The position numbers and the translations under genes are program-made. The notes beneath the pieces were generated by a model. The model ran no database searches, was not told the origin of the DNA, and saw nothing but the letters and a program-made list of their open reading frames with translations. Below, in pieces: positions 46,901 through 59,700 of a stretch of DNA of 64,000 nucleotides. Source of the DNA: Epiperipatus broadwayi. Taxonomy: Eukaryota > Onychophora > Udeonychophora > Euonychophora > Peripatidae. Location of the stretch: positions 124,001 through 188,000 of the forward strand of contig JAQFVV010012420.1 of assembly GCA_028023455.1 (NCBI GenBank), given 5' to 3'. Numbering within the stretch: position 1 is the stretch's first letter; the number at the start of each line of letters is the position of its first letter.

Positions 46901-48984
46901 GTACATTAACACTTTTAATCAAAAAGTTCTTAATAATCTAAACAAAAAAAACTCCACAACATAGACGTTTTTCTGTGAACAGGAATCACATCTTTTTGGT
47001 TTATTTTTAGCTAAATTTTGTCACAATTTCCATCCTTTTATACCTTAGGAATTTTAATTAAAGAAAAAGTTCCTGATTAATCAGTGCAATATACAATTGA
47101 TAGACTCTAAGAATATTTTTAATTTTATAGCTTGAGTTAATTGAGAACTTCTCTAATCCCCCCTCCCCAACTCACATTTTTCCAAGAAAGGCAAAAAAAA
47201 AAACTTTTAAGAAAAAAAAATTATATCTCAAGCTACTAGAAGAAATTCTGATTTCTTCAGGAGATAAAAAAAAAAAATTAATTGATTTAATAAAAAATAT
47301 ATTTTTGTAAAATTCTTACTATAAACTACAGGCATTTTTACTTAAATATATATATATACATATTGAAACAGGGCTGAGTTTGATCCCTGTTTCAAAAGGG
47401 TAAACTTTCCTATATATGAGTCAATATAGCCCAATTAATTAAATTTATTTATTTCTTTTTCATAATTATATTTATAATTCTAAGTAAGGATTTAAAAGGT
47501 AAAAATAAACAGAAGAGGTAGGTATGTGTGCTCTTTTGTTGTATGAAAACGCATGTGTATATTTTGCTGTAAGGAATAATGTAAAAAAAAAAGAGAGAAA
47601 ACCAAAAAACAATAAAAAAATGCAGGTATAGAGATATATTTTATTTTCAAGATGGAAGCCCTTCAATTTTATTTTGTAGAGATTAAATGAAAAAAAATCT
47701 TGAAAAATAACTTCATCTATATCTGAAGAATTTAATTATGGAAATTTAAGTTTTGGATTCAAAAGAATTTTGATCAAAACAAAAGGAGAGTTAAAATAAT
47801 TTTTGAGGTGCTAAAAGCTTTTGCTTTTGTTCTAAAAGAATCCGGATATGAGCGGCAGAACTTTCTAGAAAAAGGGGAAGGGGACTATAAAAAGAAAATT
47901 AAAATGATATAATGATTCTTCTTCTTGTTCTAACTTGCTATTGGAAATCCAATAGACGTGTTTAAAATTAAAGAAAATAAAATTTATTCACTTCGTCCAT
48001 AGAAATGAAAAGATTGTCAATTATGAGCAGGTTGGGATAGAGTCCTAAGCGTGCTATGCTTTACAATCCTGCCCCTGAACATACTGAAGTTGCTGCAGGA
48101 TGAGTGAATATTATTAATGGCAACTAGTCACTCTGACACCAAGATCAAGCTCCAACAATATTAGCAGATTAGAAAATCATTAAAGCAGATCAGACAGCCG
48201 AAATCACCTACTTCTATAGCCATCACATCGAATGCAATACATGTTAAAAAGAAGTATTTCACTTTTAAGGTTCCATGGGGAAGAAAAAAATTCAGGTAAT
48301 GTGCACATTTACCACCTATATTCATCTAATATTTCAAATGTTAATGTGTTTTAACTATACATAAACTTTCCGCATAAACATTAATAATTAACTTTTCTTC
48401 TGAACTTAGTGATTGTTTTATTGTGTATCCAGATAAATCTGATATTATTTTCCTTTTTCTTGTATTTTCTATTGCATTTTTTACATTCCTATACAGTGTG
48501 TGTATATGCATGTGTTTCTCATCATTGTGAGCACATATGTCATATAAATAATATAGAAATAAAAGTTATAAGACTAAAGTTAAATGAAACTAACTTATGT
48601 ATATTTGTGTTATTTCTTTGTTTTTGGAGTTGTTAGATTACTAGAATTTAAATTTAATGTAATAACTATTTGATTGAAGAAAGTGCGTCTCGTGTAGTAT
48701 AACCCCTGGTATATTTCCCACGATTAACTAATCACCCGTCCTGAGTGAGTTAGTCAAATGTTACTAGCTTATAATTCAACATATTGCTATTCCAGCTCTC
48801 CTAGCATAATTCTTATATTAATATAAGATTGGTGCTTGAGGTCATAAAGTAACGCTCATAAATATGCTGGGCGAGAAATAGTGAATCTCCAAATGTTTTA
48901 ATCTAATTTTTTTTTTATGTGTTTGTCGAATTCTTACAATCCGAAAAGGGAATTACATTATATTAACAGTACAATGTATTAATG
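46901..48984. other. AT-rich DNA, no gene recognised
   Basis: A somewhat GC-richer stretch at 48030-48240 without a recognisable ORF. Otherwise A/T-rich. Confidence 0.5.
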
Positions 48985-49378
48985 CAGGGGTCCCCAACCC
49001 TATACCCACGGGCACCATGATGCCCACAGACCATTTTACATGTGCCTGCCGCTATCCGAATATGATAAAAAATTATTTATCTGATACAAATAAATTTAGT
49101 TTTTAAAATTTCTTATAATTATTGTATTATATTATAATCAAATTGTAGGGCATACTATACTTTTACAGCGTAAAAATATAAACGTTAATTATATGTTAAA
49201 ATTTTATTTTTGAAATAAATATTTTTTTGTACATTATGTGTATTATTAACAATATCCAACTATAAATTTACATTGAAAAAATAATGGTGCTCGCCATCTC
49301 GCTGAAAAAATAAATGGTGCCCGCCACCTGGCCGGTATTATAGAATGTGCTCTTAAGTGCAAAAAGGTTGGGGACCAT
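48985..49378. mobile_element. Short non-autonomous hAT-like element
   Basis: The left end CAGGGGTCCCCAACC and right end AAAAAGGTTGGGGACC are inverted repeats of the common hAT type (CAGGGGTCCCCAA). About 390 bp with no transposase. It contains an internal imperfect tandem repeat, ATGGTGCTCGCCATCTCGCTG then ATGGTGCCCGCCACCTGGCCG, near 49283-49336. The last bases of the right end are eroded, so no target duplication can be assigned. Confidence 0.75.
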
Positions 49379-51166
49379 TTTTACAAACTTGATTGGACGT
49401 TATTAATTCCAATAAAAAAATAAAAAAAAAGGTTGTTGAATTAAAAGGAAGAAAAAGGAAGAAAATATACATGAGATGCATATATATGTTCATAGTTATA
49501 TATGTGCATATCGCATTATAGATAGAAAACGGTGATCCCGTTACAATATAGATATGTGATGGCAAAAAATATCTCGATATAATAAATCATATTTTAGAGT
49601 TCAAATAAAATTGAATAATATTGCCATTATAGAAATTATGTTACATAAAAATATACAAGTGAAAGTTATATAGTTATCAATTATAAAATTTTATATTTTG
49701 TAGTATAATTTGTGGGTATATTTATATTGATATTAGTTTCCCAAATTTGGTTTTGTTTATCATTTTCTGGGTATTTATATTACTTTTATTTGTTAATAAG
49801 TTATTGTAACTATGGTACTACCAATATGATAACTGAACTATTTATTTCTTTTAGGTGTTATATATAAATTTTAATATGTTAATTAATAAACATATGCCAT
49901 GTACTTGCCTGAAGGTTTATGATAAAGGTATTCTAGATGTGATAATATGTTGTAGTATTTCCATCATCTATCATTAAACGTTGAATGTCTAGAAAATTTT
50001 AAACTTGAAACTTCTCCAAATACAAACAACTTCTTAGTACTAACACACAAGTTACTAGATAACACAGGTTAGTAGACAACAGGGTTTTTTTTTACTTTGC
50101 AGTTTTAAGAGAGTTACTTATTGGTTTTATAATTCATTCTTAAAAGAAATATACTTGTAGTGGTTTCCCATTTCATCACTTACATTTCTGACTATTACAA
50201 TATATATATATATGACTTTTAATAAAAATTAATGTATCTCTTAACTGGAGTTAAAGAGATATAATTTCTTACTGGATAAAAAATGGTAATGATTTGTGTA
50301 TTTATTAAGGACTTTAATAATCACTGACTGTATGCTAGAAATGTAATGATGTAAAGTAAAGTGATATAACATGTATTAGATAAATTTACAATAACAATAA
50401 ATAAGATTTGGAATGCATAATAATCTGTACTAACTGAATAAACTATTTCAGTTAAATATATCTTTAAAGATCTTTAAACTTTTTTTTTCTGTAACTATAA
50501 TGATGTGATTGAAAGTGTTAGAATACACTATGACTTAAAATATATAAATATACAAGATATTGTGCATGAGAAAAGTAAATTCAATCGCTGGAAAAAAAGA
50601 ACCATTTGAATATATTTTATCTTAAACAAAAATTAATGTATATATCTGAAATTAAAGAGAACAATAATTTCCATCCGATAAAGGAAGATTGATAATCATT
50701 TGCATATTTATTAAAAGAATGTAATAATCAATGTGTGTCAAAAGATAAATGGATATAATGTACACTGGCTTTGTTTACAAGATGTTTAAGATAATTAATA
50801 TTATGCTAAAGTGAAATAGCACTTTTGCAAAGAGAAGGATTTATGAAATTACAAGAGGAATAATTTTACTAAAAATAATGACGAAATTGAAATATTTATT
50901 GTGATTATTATTTTGTATCAATATTTTGTTGATATTTATAGGTACTTAGACTTAGCAAATCTTTTTTCTCAATTAAAATAAAGAATCAAGACAGATTTTA
51001 CATTAGATTACATCTGTTATTAGGATAAAAGTATTGTGATGGTGCTAAAAAAAGAAGAAGAAAAAGACAGATTTAAACAAACTGAGTTAAGCATTTTATA
51101 TTTAAAACCTCACTTGAAACATATATCCATTATCAAATTTCGTAATGAAACACATGTTACTTTATT
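49379..51166. other. AT-rich DNA, no gene recognised
   Basis: Contains a (TA)n tract at about 50200. No motif-bearing ORF. Confidence 0.55.
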
Positions 51167-51174
51167 ATCTAGGT

Positions 51175-54100
51175 CAGGAATAGGATGCTTTTTTTATCAG
51201 AAGGCCAAAATAGATTGAACGATTTAACAAAAAATTCAGTACCTAAAAAATGTTAAATTACTTGAATTATGAAATTATTAACATATTTTAAAAAATTGTA
51301 AATACAAAATTTAATGACCTAAATAGGAATTGATTATAGATGAAAACTAAAATTTGTAATACACATTTTTATTGGCATGATAACAAAATAAATATAAAAA
51401 ATTTATTGTTATAAAAACTTTAATGCGAAGGGTTGAATTTAGAATGTTCCTGATTTATGACTGCATCAAAATTGAGATTCAATTCACGGATGGCTATTCG
51501 TAGAATGACTGCTCTTTGTATTTTTCTTTAAAGAAAATGTAATATCACATAAATATGTCGATCCAAAAAATGCCAAATATTTCTGTGCATTATCCAGAAT
51601 ATTTTTAAACATTTCTGGATTTAAGAGGCATAAAAGTCTTTTTTGTGGTTTTTCCCCCAGCAAATTGGTTCTTTAATATTAAATTTGATTACAAATTTAT
51701 CAGTTCCAACTAGACACAAGGTGGTGCAACATTGACACTACAAGTAAATGATAGGCTCACTAAAAATAGATCTTTAAAAATTTTGTGAAAATGTTCAAAT
51801 CCTCTAGTAAATTCATTGAATAAGTCATTTATTATTGCCTCATATTTTTTGAAACTAGCACATTTTAAGTTTTTTCTCTTTTTTCCAAGATTGGAAAGTG
51901 AGTTAAATGTTCCTTTCAAAATTGTTGTGAAAATAACTTTAGTTTTGTCATAAATGACATAACATTGGCATAAATATCATACTTAAATAATCCTTTCCTT
52001 TGTAATGATAATTTTAAATCATTTTGATACATTAACATATTATTGGAGAAAAAAAAGTTGTTCAGCTATTATTCATATTTTAATTCACAAAATTCATTAA
52101 GCTTGTCTTTAACATTTAAGAAGTTAACAATTTTATCCAAGACATCATGAAATCATTTTAACACTTTTGCAAGACTAAGCCATCTTATGTTCATATGGTA
52201 ATAGAATATCTATAAAATAAAATTCAATTTATATTTTTATATTGGTCAATTTCTATTATCTAATATGTGTATTGATGTGCTATTACTAACAGTTGAATGA
52301 ATTTGGAATATTTAAAGAAAGTTAAATTTTTCTAAAGACATTCAATACACATATTAGATTATGGAAATAGTCTAATACAACTAGAACACCAACATCACAA
52401 ACCTTCAGGAAAACACTAACATTCAATTTATTTCAAAAATGTTATGAACTGCTGATGATTTAAATCTCTTCCATGAATAAAATTAACTACTTTCATTACA
52501 ATTGATAAAACATGCTTTAGTTTTTGAATTCATTTGCAAGAATTTCTTGATGAATTATATAATGTAAGAAAATTATTTCATTTCCTGGAATACACTTTAT
52601 TTCAACACTTATTATTTTTAATAATCCAGTATTTTTTCCTGTCAAATTAGGATACTCACCAGTTGTGAGTTTGACAATTTTGTCCCATTTTATATTATGC
52701 TTTTGCAAACCTTCTTGAAGAGTTATAAACAACTTTTCACTAGTAGTTGTGCTTTTCATAGGACATGCAGAAAGTAATTCATCCATAATCTCAAACCTAT
52801 TATTTATACTTCAAATAAAAATTAAAAGTATGTCACATAATAAGCCAGTGCATAGCAAGCACAATCTTTTAATTTTAATTGATCACATAAATTGCATGAA
52901 ATATTATCAATGCATCTCACAAGAGTTCTTCATGAGAGACTAATTTTTTCAAACATCAGCTTTTTAAAAGAGCATAATAACTCAGCAATATCTATTAAGC
53001 ATTCCTTTATAAATTCTCCATCAAAAAACGATTTGCATTGTTTTGCAACTTTAAGTGCAACAATGTAAGTAACTTTTGTCAATGCTCTCTCAATATTTGA
53101 CAAATTTTTCAAAATATTTTTTAGTTTATACAAATCTTTTTAATTTTTCTACTTCAATTTTCATTTGTTCTGGTGAAAATAGGTTAAATTTGTCAAAATG
53201 TTTAATTAAAAAATACCTTTTTAAATTATATTCTTTAAAAATGGAAGTTTCATTACAAATCAAACAAACAGCTTTATTGTCTATATTTGCAATTAAATAT
53301 ATGAATATCCAATTATCATTAAAAATATGGCATTTGGCATCAATTTTTATTTTCTTTAATTGGTTCATTTTATTAAATTAAAAATTCTAATAATTAGAAA
53401 AGATATAATCTTACTGCAGTCCATTACTTTCAAAAGACTGTGATATAACTATCTGCAAGAAGTTTGTGTTATCCAAAAAAAAAAACACAGAATTTTACAA
53501 AAATGACAACTTGTAGTTGGCGGATATGATATAACTATGCTTTCATTTGCATTTTGCAGGACATAAAAAACTTCACTCAGACCCCATGATTGTAATAAAC
53601 AATCTTTTTCCTTTTCTTTTTTATTGGAATAAATATATATTGCTAAAAGTTTAGTTGTTGCAACAACATTTCTTGCAAAAAAACATAAATATATATTTAT
53701 TTACTTTCAATAAATAAAGTTATAGGTTGCAATTTTGTATGAAATAAAGCTAGTTCTTGTCAATTTTGCAAATAATTTGATTCGCTTCAAAATAGAAATA
53801 TGTCTTCGTTTATTTCCACTAAATTAAATTATAGTTGCCATTTTATAGTAATTCTCAAAATAGAGTTATTTGTTGGCATTTATCATAATTAATGGATAAA
53901 TATTGTCAGAAGATCCCATGCAGGCTTTATTTTAAGAGATAGCAGATTAGAAAATTATCATCAGACTAAGTGATATTTCACAGCAGGTCTAATTATTAAG
54001 TACCCAAAATCCATACCTAATGAATTACTAAATTTAAAATCTGGCAACTTTATATAATTAATGGTAATTGAGAAAAAGACAATGACTTCATTAATATCTG

Positions 54101-54190
54101 CACGAAAAATTTACTAATAACATCAGTGGCAAAATTAACATTCTGATGCAGCAGATAGCATTTAATATCACCAAAGGTTGCCCAACCCTG
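51175..54190 (-). mobile_element. Decayed full-length hAT transposon (about 3.0 kb)
   Basis: The right end reads GGTTGCCCAACCCTG followed by ATCTAGTA (54191-54198). The left end reads CAGGAATAGGATGC preceded by ATCTAGGT (51167-51174). The paired flanks fit an 8-bp hAT duplication of type nTCTAGAn. The 3016-bp span and internal transposase remnants on the minus strand agree with this. The left terminal repeat is poorly kept, so that border is less certain than the right. Confidence 0.72.
51480..53368 (-). pseudogene. hAT transposase (BED finger, GTF2IRD2-like), decayed
   Basis: Starts MNQLKKIKIDAKCHIFNDNW (53368) with the BED-type finger VCLICNETSIFKEYNLKR; the first zinc His appears replaced by Tyr (KRYF). 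Further pieces lie in order: NIERALTKVTYIVALKVAKQ with CLIDIAELLC (53133-52930), DELLSACPMKSTTTSEKLF (52786-52517) with the FLHYIIHQEILANEF box resembling the H.IIHQE.L motif of this transposase group, and DLFNEFTRGFEHFHKIFKDL (51919-51710). Stops, frameshifts and lost segments separate the pieces. It shares its N terminus with the deleted copy at 31.9 kb. Not functional. Confidence 0.8.
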
Positions 54191-54360
54191 ATCTAGTATC
54201 TGAAATATCAAGTTACTTTATGAAGTTCATTGACAACTCAGCCTTCATGCAAATTAAACCATATCATAATTTATTAAATTTCACAGTTCAGATTTAAATA
54301 ATTTATTTATATATAAACAATTGTGAAATTAATACATTACTCCAATATATCTTATAATAT

Positions 54361-54402
54361 TATGATATACATATAATGTATTATGATATACATATAATGT
54401 AA
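54361..54402. repeat. 21-bp tandem duplication
   Basis: Two copies of a 21-bp unit beginning TATGATATACATATAATGTA at 54361 and 54382. Confidence 0.9.
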
Positions 54403-54554
54403 CATGATCACTTCTTAGACAACATCAGGAGCTTAGTGCATAGGTGATATGCCAAAACCCTATTATCCAAGTTAAACATTTCCTCCCTCTAAAAACATAA
54501 TATGTTATAATAAAGGCATCTACTCATTACTCTTTATTTCCAAATCATTCTTCT

Positions 54555-55190
54555 AATCAAAATAAGAGTCATAGATCATATGAGCCTATTCTCTTAAGCT
54601 TGTAAGTTATAAACAATGAGGATTGCCAATTCCTCCAGCTTTGTGATAAATGCTTAGCTAGAGAAAGCATTTAAAATATCTCTGTCAGGACAGCCCCCCC
54701 CCCAAACCTCTGACCAAGGTTTCGGCTTTGGCACTCCTCAGAGAGATGCTAGGATAGGTTCAGACACTAGATCTAAACATACCAACCCAAAGCCAGCATT
54801 TAACTAAAACTTATCTATTGAGTGTTCAAACCCAGCTATCCAACTCAAATACATAGTTATTTGAGTTGGATAGCTGGGTTTGAAGACATGTAGATGTCTC
54901 AAAATTTCAGATTTTCCACTCAATAGATAACTTTTAGTTAAATGCTAGCTTTGGGTTGGTATTTTTAGATTTAGTGTCTGAATCTATCCTAGCACTTCTC
55001 TGAGGAGTGCCAAAGCACGAAACCTTGGTCAGAGGTTTGGGGGGGGGTGTCCTGACAGAGATATTTTAAATGTTTTCTCTAGGTAAGCATTTATCTCAAA
55101 GCTTGTTGAGGAATTGACAATTCTCATTGTTTATAACTTACAAGCTTAAAAGAATAGGGTCATGTGATCTATGGCTCTTATTTTGACTAT
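54555..55190. repeat. Large inverted repeat (about 300-bp arms, 6-bp spacer)
   Basis: Left arm 54555-54851 and right arm 54858-55190 meet across CATAGT. The junction pairs CCAGCTATCCAACTCAAATA with its complement. Both arms carry a C or G run (CCCCCCCCC near 54693 against GGGGGGG near 55039). The right arm has about 35 bp (AGACATGTAGATGTCT and following) missing from the left arm. Confidence 0.93.
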
Positions 55191-55280
55191 TTATAATCTC
55201 TGCCTTATGTCTTATATGATGTTATATTGCTAAGACTACTAATATATGGTATGGCTGAAGATCTCTCAGCCCCATATAGC

Positions 55281-55555
55281 TATTTGAGTTGGATAGCTGG
55301 GTTTGAAGACATGTAGATGTCTGAAAAGTTCAGATTTTTCACTCAATAGATAACTTTTAGTTAAATGCTGGCTTTGGGTTGGTATTTTTAGATTTAGTGT
55401 CTGAATCTATCCTAGCACCTCTCTGAGGAATGCCAAAGCACGAAACCATGGTCAGAGGTTTGGGGGGGGGGTCCTGACAGAGATATTTTAAATGCTTTCT
55501 CTAGCTAAGCATTTATCACAAAGCTTGTTGAGGAATTGGCAATCCTCATTGTTTA
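55281..55555 (+). repeat. Third copy of the 54.6-55.2 kb repeat
   Basis: Direct copy of 54858-55130, beginning TATTTGAGTTGGATAGCTGG and including the segment that the left arm lacks. It ends near AATCCTCATTGTTTA. Closer to the right arm than to the left arm. Confidence 0.92.
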
Positions 55556-55559
55556 TTCT

Positions 55560-58500
55560 TCTAATCCTTTCACCACTGCATTAAATTAGGCATAGCAAGT
55601 CTCTTCGTCAGTAACAGTAGTTCTCACTATGACCAAAATTAAAATTTTAATTATGGTTATTTGTGCTTCTTCTCTCATTGGTATCCACTTGTTCATTGTC
55701 TTTGCTATCCTAGGTGTTTCCAAATGCTTTTACCAACATAACAGTTTAAAAGCATCAATATAAGTACTTTGATTATTTATCCAGCTTCTTCAGTATTCAA
55801 TAGGGAGTAGAAATATACATATATATGCAATATATGCACACATATACTGTAATAAAAATATAAATTAAGGATGCATAAAATTATAAAATTTAAATATAAT
55901 ATATATCTTGAAAACAAAAAAGGGATTTTCACATTTCAATATTTTTATCAATAATATTAATAAACTTTTCCTTTCTTTTGTTGAAATTTTTTTTTTAAGA
56001 GATGTAATTAGGTCACAACACTAGCATTCAATAGTATTTTTCTTCAAGAGAATGTTTCAAAATTCTTTCAACTGTAACTCAATAATCATTTATAAATTTT
56101 ATGTTTGCCTTCTTTTCTAAGTTTTTTTAATGACCATTTTAACAACCAGTGAGAACTGACAATGTTTGCTGTAAATAAATACTTTTAGAATTGATTTTGC
56201 TCTTTTTTCTTCTTTGTTTTACATATTTCACGCTATGTGTGTATATGTGAATTAAGCATATATATATACGGGGCGGAGGAGGAAGATGTGCTCTAGTAAG
56301 ACAATGGAAGTCTTATTCGCAAAAAATTAATAATTGCCATGTAGTTATTTAGAGACAGATCCAGCATAGAACATCACTGGTGAAGGAGGAAGTTCAATGA
56401 TTTTATTTTAAATCTATCATTATTATAAAATGCTTAGCATTCATATCAGAATGAAATCTAATATGTTCAACAACTATTGTAATGTTCTTTGTCTGGTTAC
56501 CTGAATATATAGGAATACTGTATAAATTAGTATACAGTAAAGCAATAGGATCGCTGTAGGTGAAAATTATAAGCCAAAGGAACAAGTTAACAAATATTGC
56601 TTGAAATTAAAGAGACTCAAATTTTTCTACTAAATTAAATTGAATTTATTTGAGATCATCTGATAAACATTGGGTGCTGATTCTTGTTTTTGGTTCAGGC
56701 ATTTCTTGATGATTTGTTATGTTACTGTTAGGGATGAGTATATCTATTTCCTCTAAATTGTATGCATATGACCAAATTAGTCAAATTGGTCACACACAGC
56801 ACAATATTTATAATGAAATCACCAGCCTGGTAATCACAATAGTGCTAATGAAAGCATTTTCTCTAATGGCCCTTTACCCTGATTGTCAGAAGAATAAATA
56901 CATCAAATAGTTATATATAGGGGATGTCATTAATATTTTTTCGAGGCTTGAATTTTAAGCAAATTCAAAACTATAATTTCCAGATGTTATCAGTTCTGTT
57001 TAGATGTAGTATGGTAATGATACCATTAATAATAGCAATGTGTATGACATGGTAAATTGCATTCTGGAATGTATATTATTTTTCCTTTTATAACTGGACT
57101 CTGGTCTTTTGTCTGACAATATAATTCAAGGTGACAAATCCGTCTAGTGAAAGACAATATTCAAGTGACTTTTAAACAAGTAGGGGAAAAATATATACAC
57201 TCAACTAATTCAGCAAGACCAAACAACCCAGTGATTAAAAAAAAAATTCATTGTTGTCTTTATCTAATGATTGGAGAATTGAAAAAATCTAAATTTGTTG
57301 ACTGCATATGAAAACATACTATTAGTACATGTTATGCTTAAAAGATTAAGATGAAGGTTATTTTGTAATAGAGGGTTAAAATTGAATGGTTTCTGATATC
57401 ATCAAAAATAGTTGATGTTAAATAAATTATTTATGTGATGATCTTATTGTGAACAGAGTTGACATATTTATTTATTACACATGCAGTATTATTTATATTT
57501 TCTAAAGTAAAAATTCTTTCATCAACATTGCCATGATTACTGTCATTATCAACATTATTATAATGATGAATATTGAAGGCATGATCATTTTCATTGTTAA
57601 TCTTTAGGTTTATAGATTTTTTGAAAAAATAACTTAGCATTTTTCTGGTTTTTCAAAGAGAGTACAAGATTATGTTGGATTACTGACCCTAGACAATAAG
57701 CTAAGAGTCAAATGAATTGATTTATTATAATACCTGTTGTTTGCACAAATAGTGACTTTAAAGAACTTTGGTAATGATTTCCTAACTATTCTCATGAGTT
57801 AAATAAAAATAAGAATAGTTCCCACTTTCTGATGATTAAAATTTGATAATGTGAAAGGAGAAGCTTGGAAATAATTACACTAGTGACATAACAAAATTAG
57901 TGAAAGATTGGATTATTCTTGTCAGAATGCAATAGAATTAAGACTGCTAGATGATTGACTTTTTTAAACCAAATATCAAAAACTGACAATGAGTGTCCAA
58001 TACAATCAAAATATTTTAATTGTGGGCTAGCTTAAATAAGTGTTATATTACATAACCTTAAGATTATAATCACAAATAAGTCACCAAGGACAAAATTCTA
58101 AATAGATTATATATTTTTCATTTACCAACAGTTTTAGAATTTTACTTTCAGATATAAAATGGTATATCGTCTATTCAGATAGCCTTTAGACATTTGTAAT
58201 GGAGATCTTAGCTAAAGAAAAAAGAAAAACTTTCAACTTTCACCAACAAACAAGATGTTTATAGGTTTTATCTCTCCTCATCAAATCAAATACCAGTAAT
58301 AAAAATGAATTATGAATTAATTCTGCAATGGACAATTTTTAACAAACCATTTAACAATTCATTCTCATCAATAGAAATAACCAATTACTTTATACAACAA
58401 TACCAATAAGATGACCAATTTAGAGATCCAATAGTATATAAAAATGACTTTCTATTGTGTAAACATTATACATCTATTGTAATTTTAATGCTAATAACGT

Positions 58501-58978
58501 TAGTTTCAAGACCATTTGTCATTGGATACTTTTTTTCTAGTGAGACTGATGAAGATGAAAAACCTTGTCCCACAAAAATTACTAACAAAAATCATGAACC
58601 AAAAAAATACAGTTTTATTTTATTATTATAAATTAATTATTTTATATAATAAAATTTTTAATGCATTTTAACTTTAACTTTTTATCATTTCTATTGGGAA
58701 TAGAAAATTAAATTAGTTATATTCAAAACAGCATATTTTTAATTTAATAAAATTTAATTAAAAAATTTTAAATGTGGATATTTAAAAGTAAAAATTCATT
58801 TAGTTTTTAATATATACCCACACATTAAAATAAACAAATGAACTTGGTAATATATTTCTGTAATGTCAATTATTTATACAGCATAATTTACATATTTAGA
58901 ATGAAAATAATAAGTGTTTTTCTTGAAATATCATTAAAAAAATAGAATAATGCAAATATCTACAATATTTCAAAATAT

Positions 58979-59013
<35 letters not shown>

Positions 59014-59409
59014 CTGTATACAGTATGCAAATTACAATAATTTTCTTCTATATATTTACATATATGCAAGTCACATCTGATAAGATTTCATTATCATTTT
59101 ATTTATTTTAAAGCAATTGTTTAAATTTATATCAAGTAATTTAAAAATTGTATATCAATATAAGTAATGAAAATTATGCAAATGCATGAAAGCAGTAAGA
59201 TTATAAACTACATCTTCAAAACAGGAATTATATAAAATTAGAATACATGTTTATGTATATTCATATTAACATCAAATATATATTTTTTATCATTTTATTT
59301 ACTTTCAATAGGCGATCTGAATCCATATCAAGTGATTTAAAAATTTGCAATAAAGTGAAAAATTAAGAAAAATGTGATAATATTTTTTTCAAGTTTAAAG
59401 CAGTTTTTC
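55560..59409. other. AT-rich DNA, no gene recognised
   Basis: Contains a (TA)n tract at 58985-59013. The segment near 56270-56400 begins with a purine-rich GGGGCGGAGGAGGAAG stretch but gives no ORF. Confidence 0.55.
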
Positions 59410-59700
59410 TTTTCAACAACACTCCAACCAAACTCTTTATCTCATCTATCTCACATTTGATTTTCTTAGTAGATTTTTAAATAATCTCTTGGTATTCAAT
59501 TTGAATTCAATTATTCCTCTATTGACCTCATTTTTAAAAATATATCCAGTCTAGATCAATTCCAATTTCTTCATTCTTTCAATAAAATCAGTGATAAATA
59601 TTTATTCTGGCACCCATATAATTCCACTTTAATGCTACCATGTTAATCTCACCATTATACATTGTAGTGCTAGAAATAGAAGCCTAAAAAATGGTTAGCT
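59410..59700 (-). pseudogene. Highly decayed RTE remnant, part 1
   Basis: Follows the order of the intact RTE at about 26085-26330: ACACTCC.ACCAAACTCTTTAT, CATCTATCTCACAT, ATCTCTTGG.ATTCA, CAATTATTCCTCTATT, TATATCCAGTCTAGATC and CAATAAAATCAGTGATAA all have counterparts there. This is the C-terminal part of the RTE ORF, minus strand. Very diverged; no open frame remains. Confidence 0.65.

Noticed and set aside
51710-51919. A free-standing host gene
   Set aside because: The fragment lies in order with other transposase pieces inside the hAT borders.
52259-52364. 16-bp inverted repeat (CTAATATGTGTATTGA and complement) as a separate element
   Set aside because: Short, imperfectly extended and inside the decayed hAT element; probably chance or a minor internal structure.
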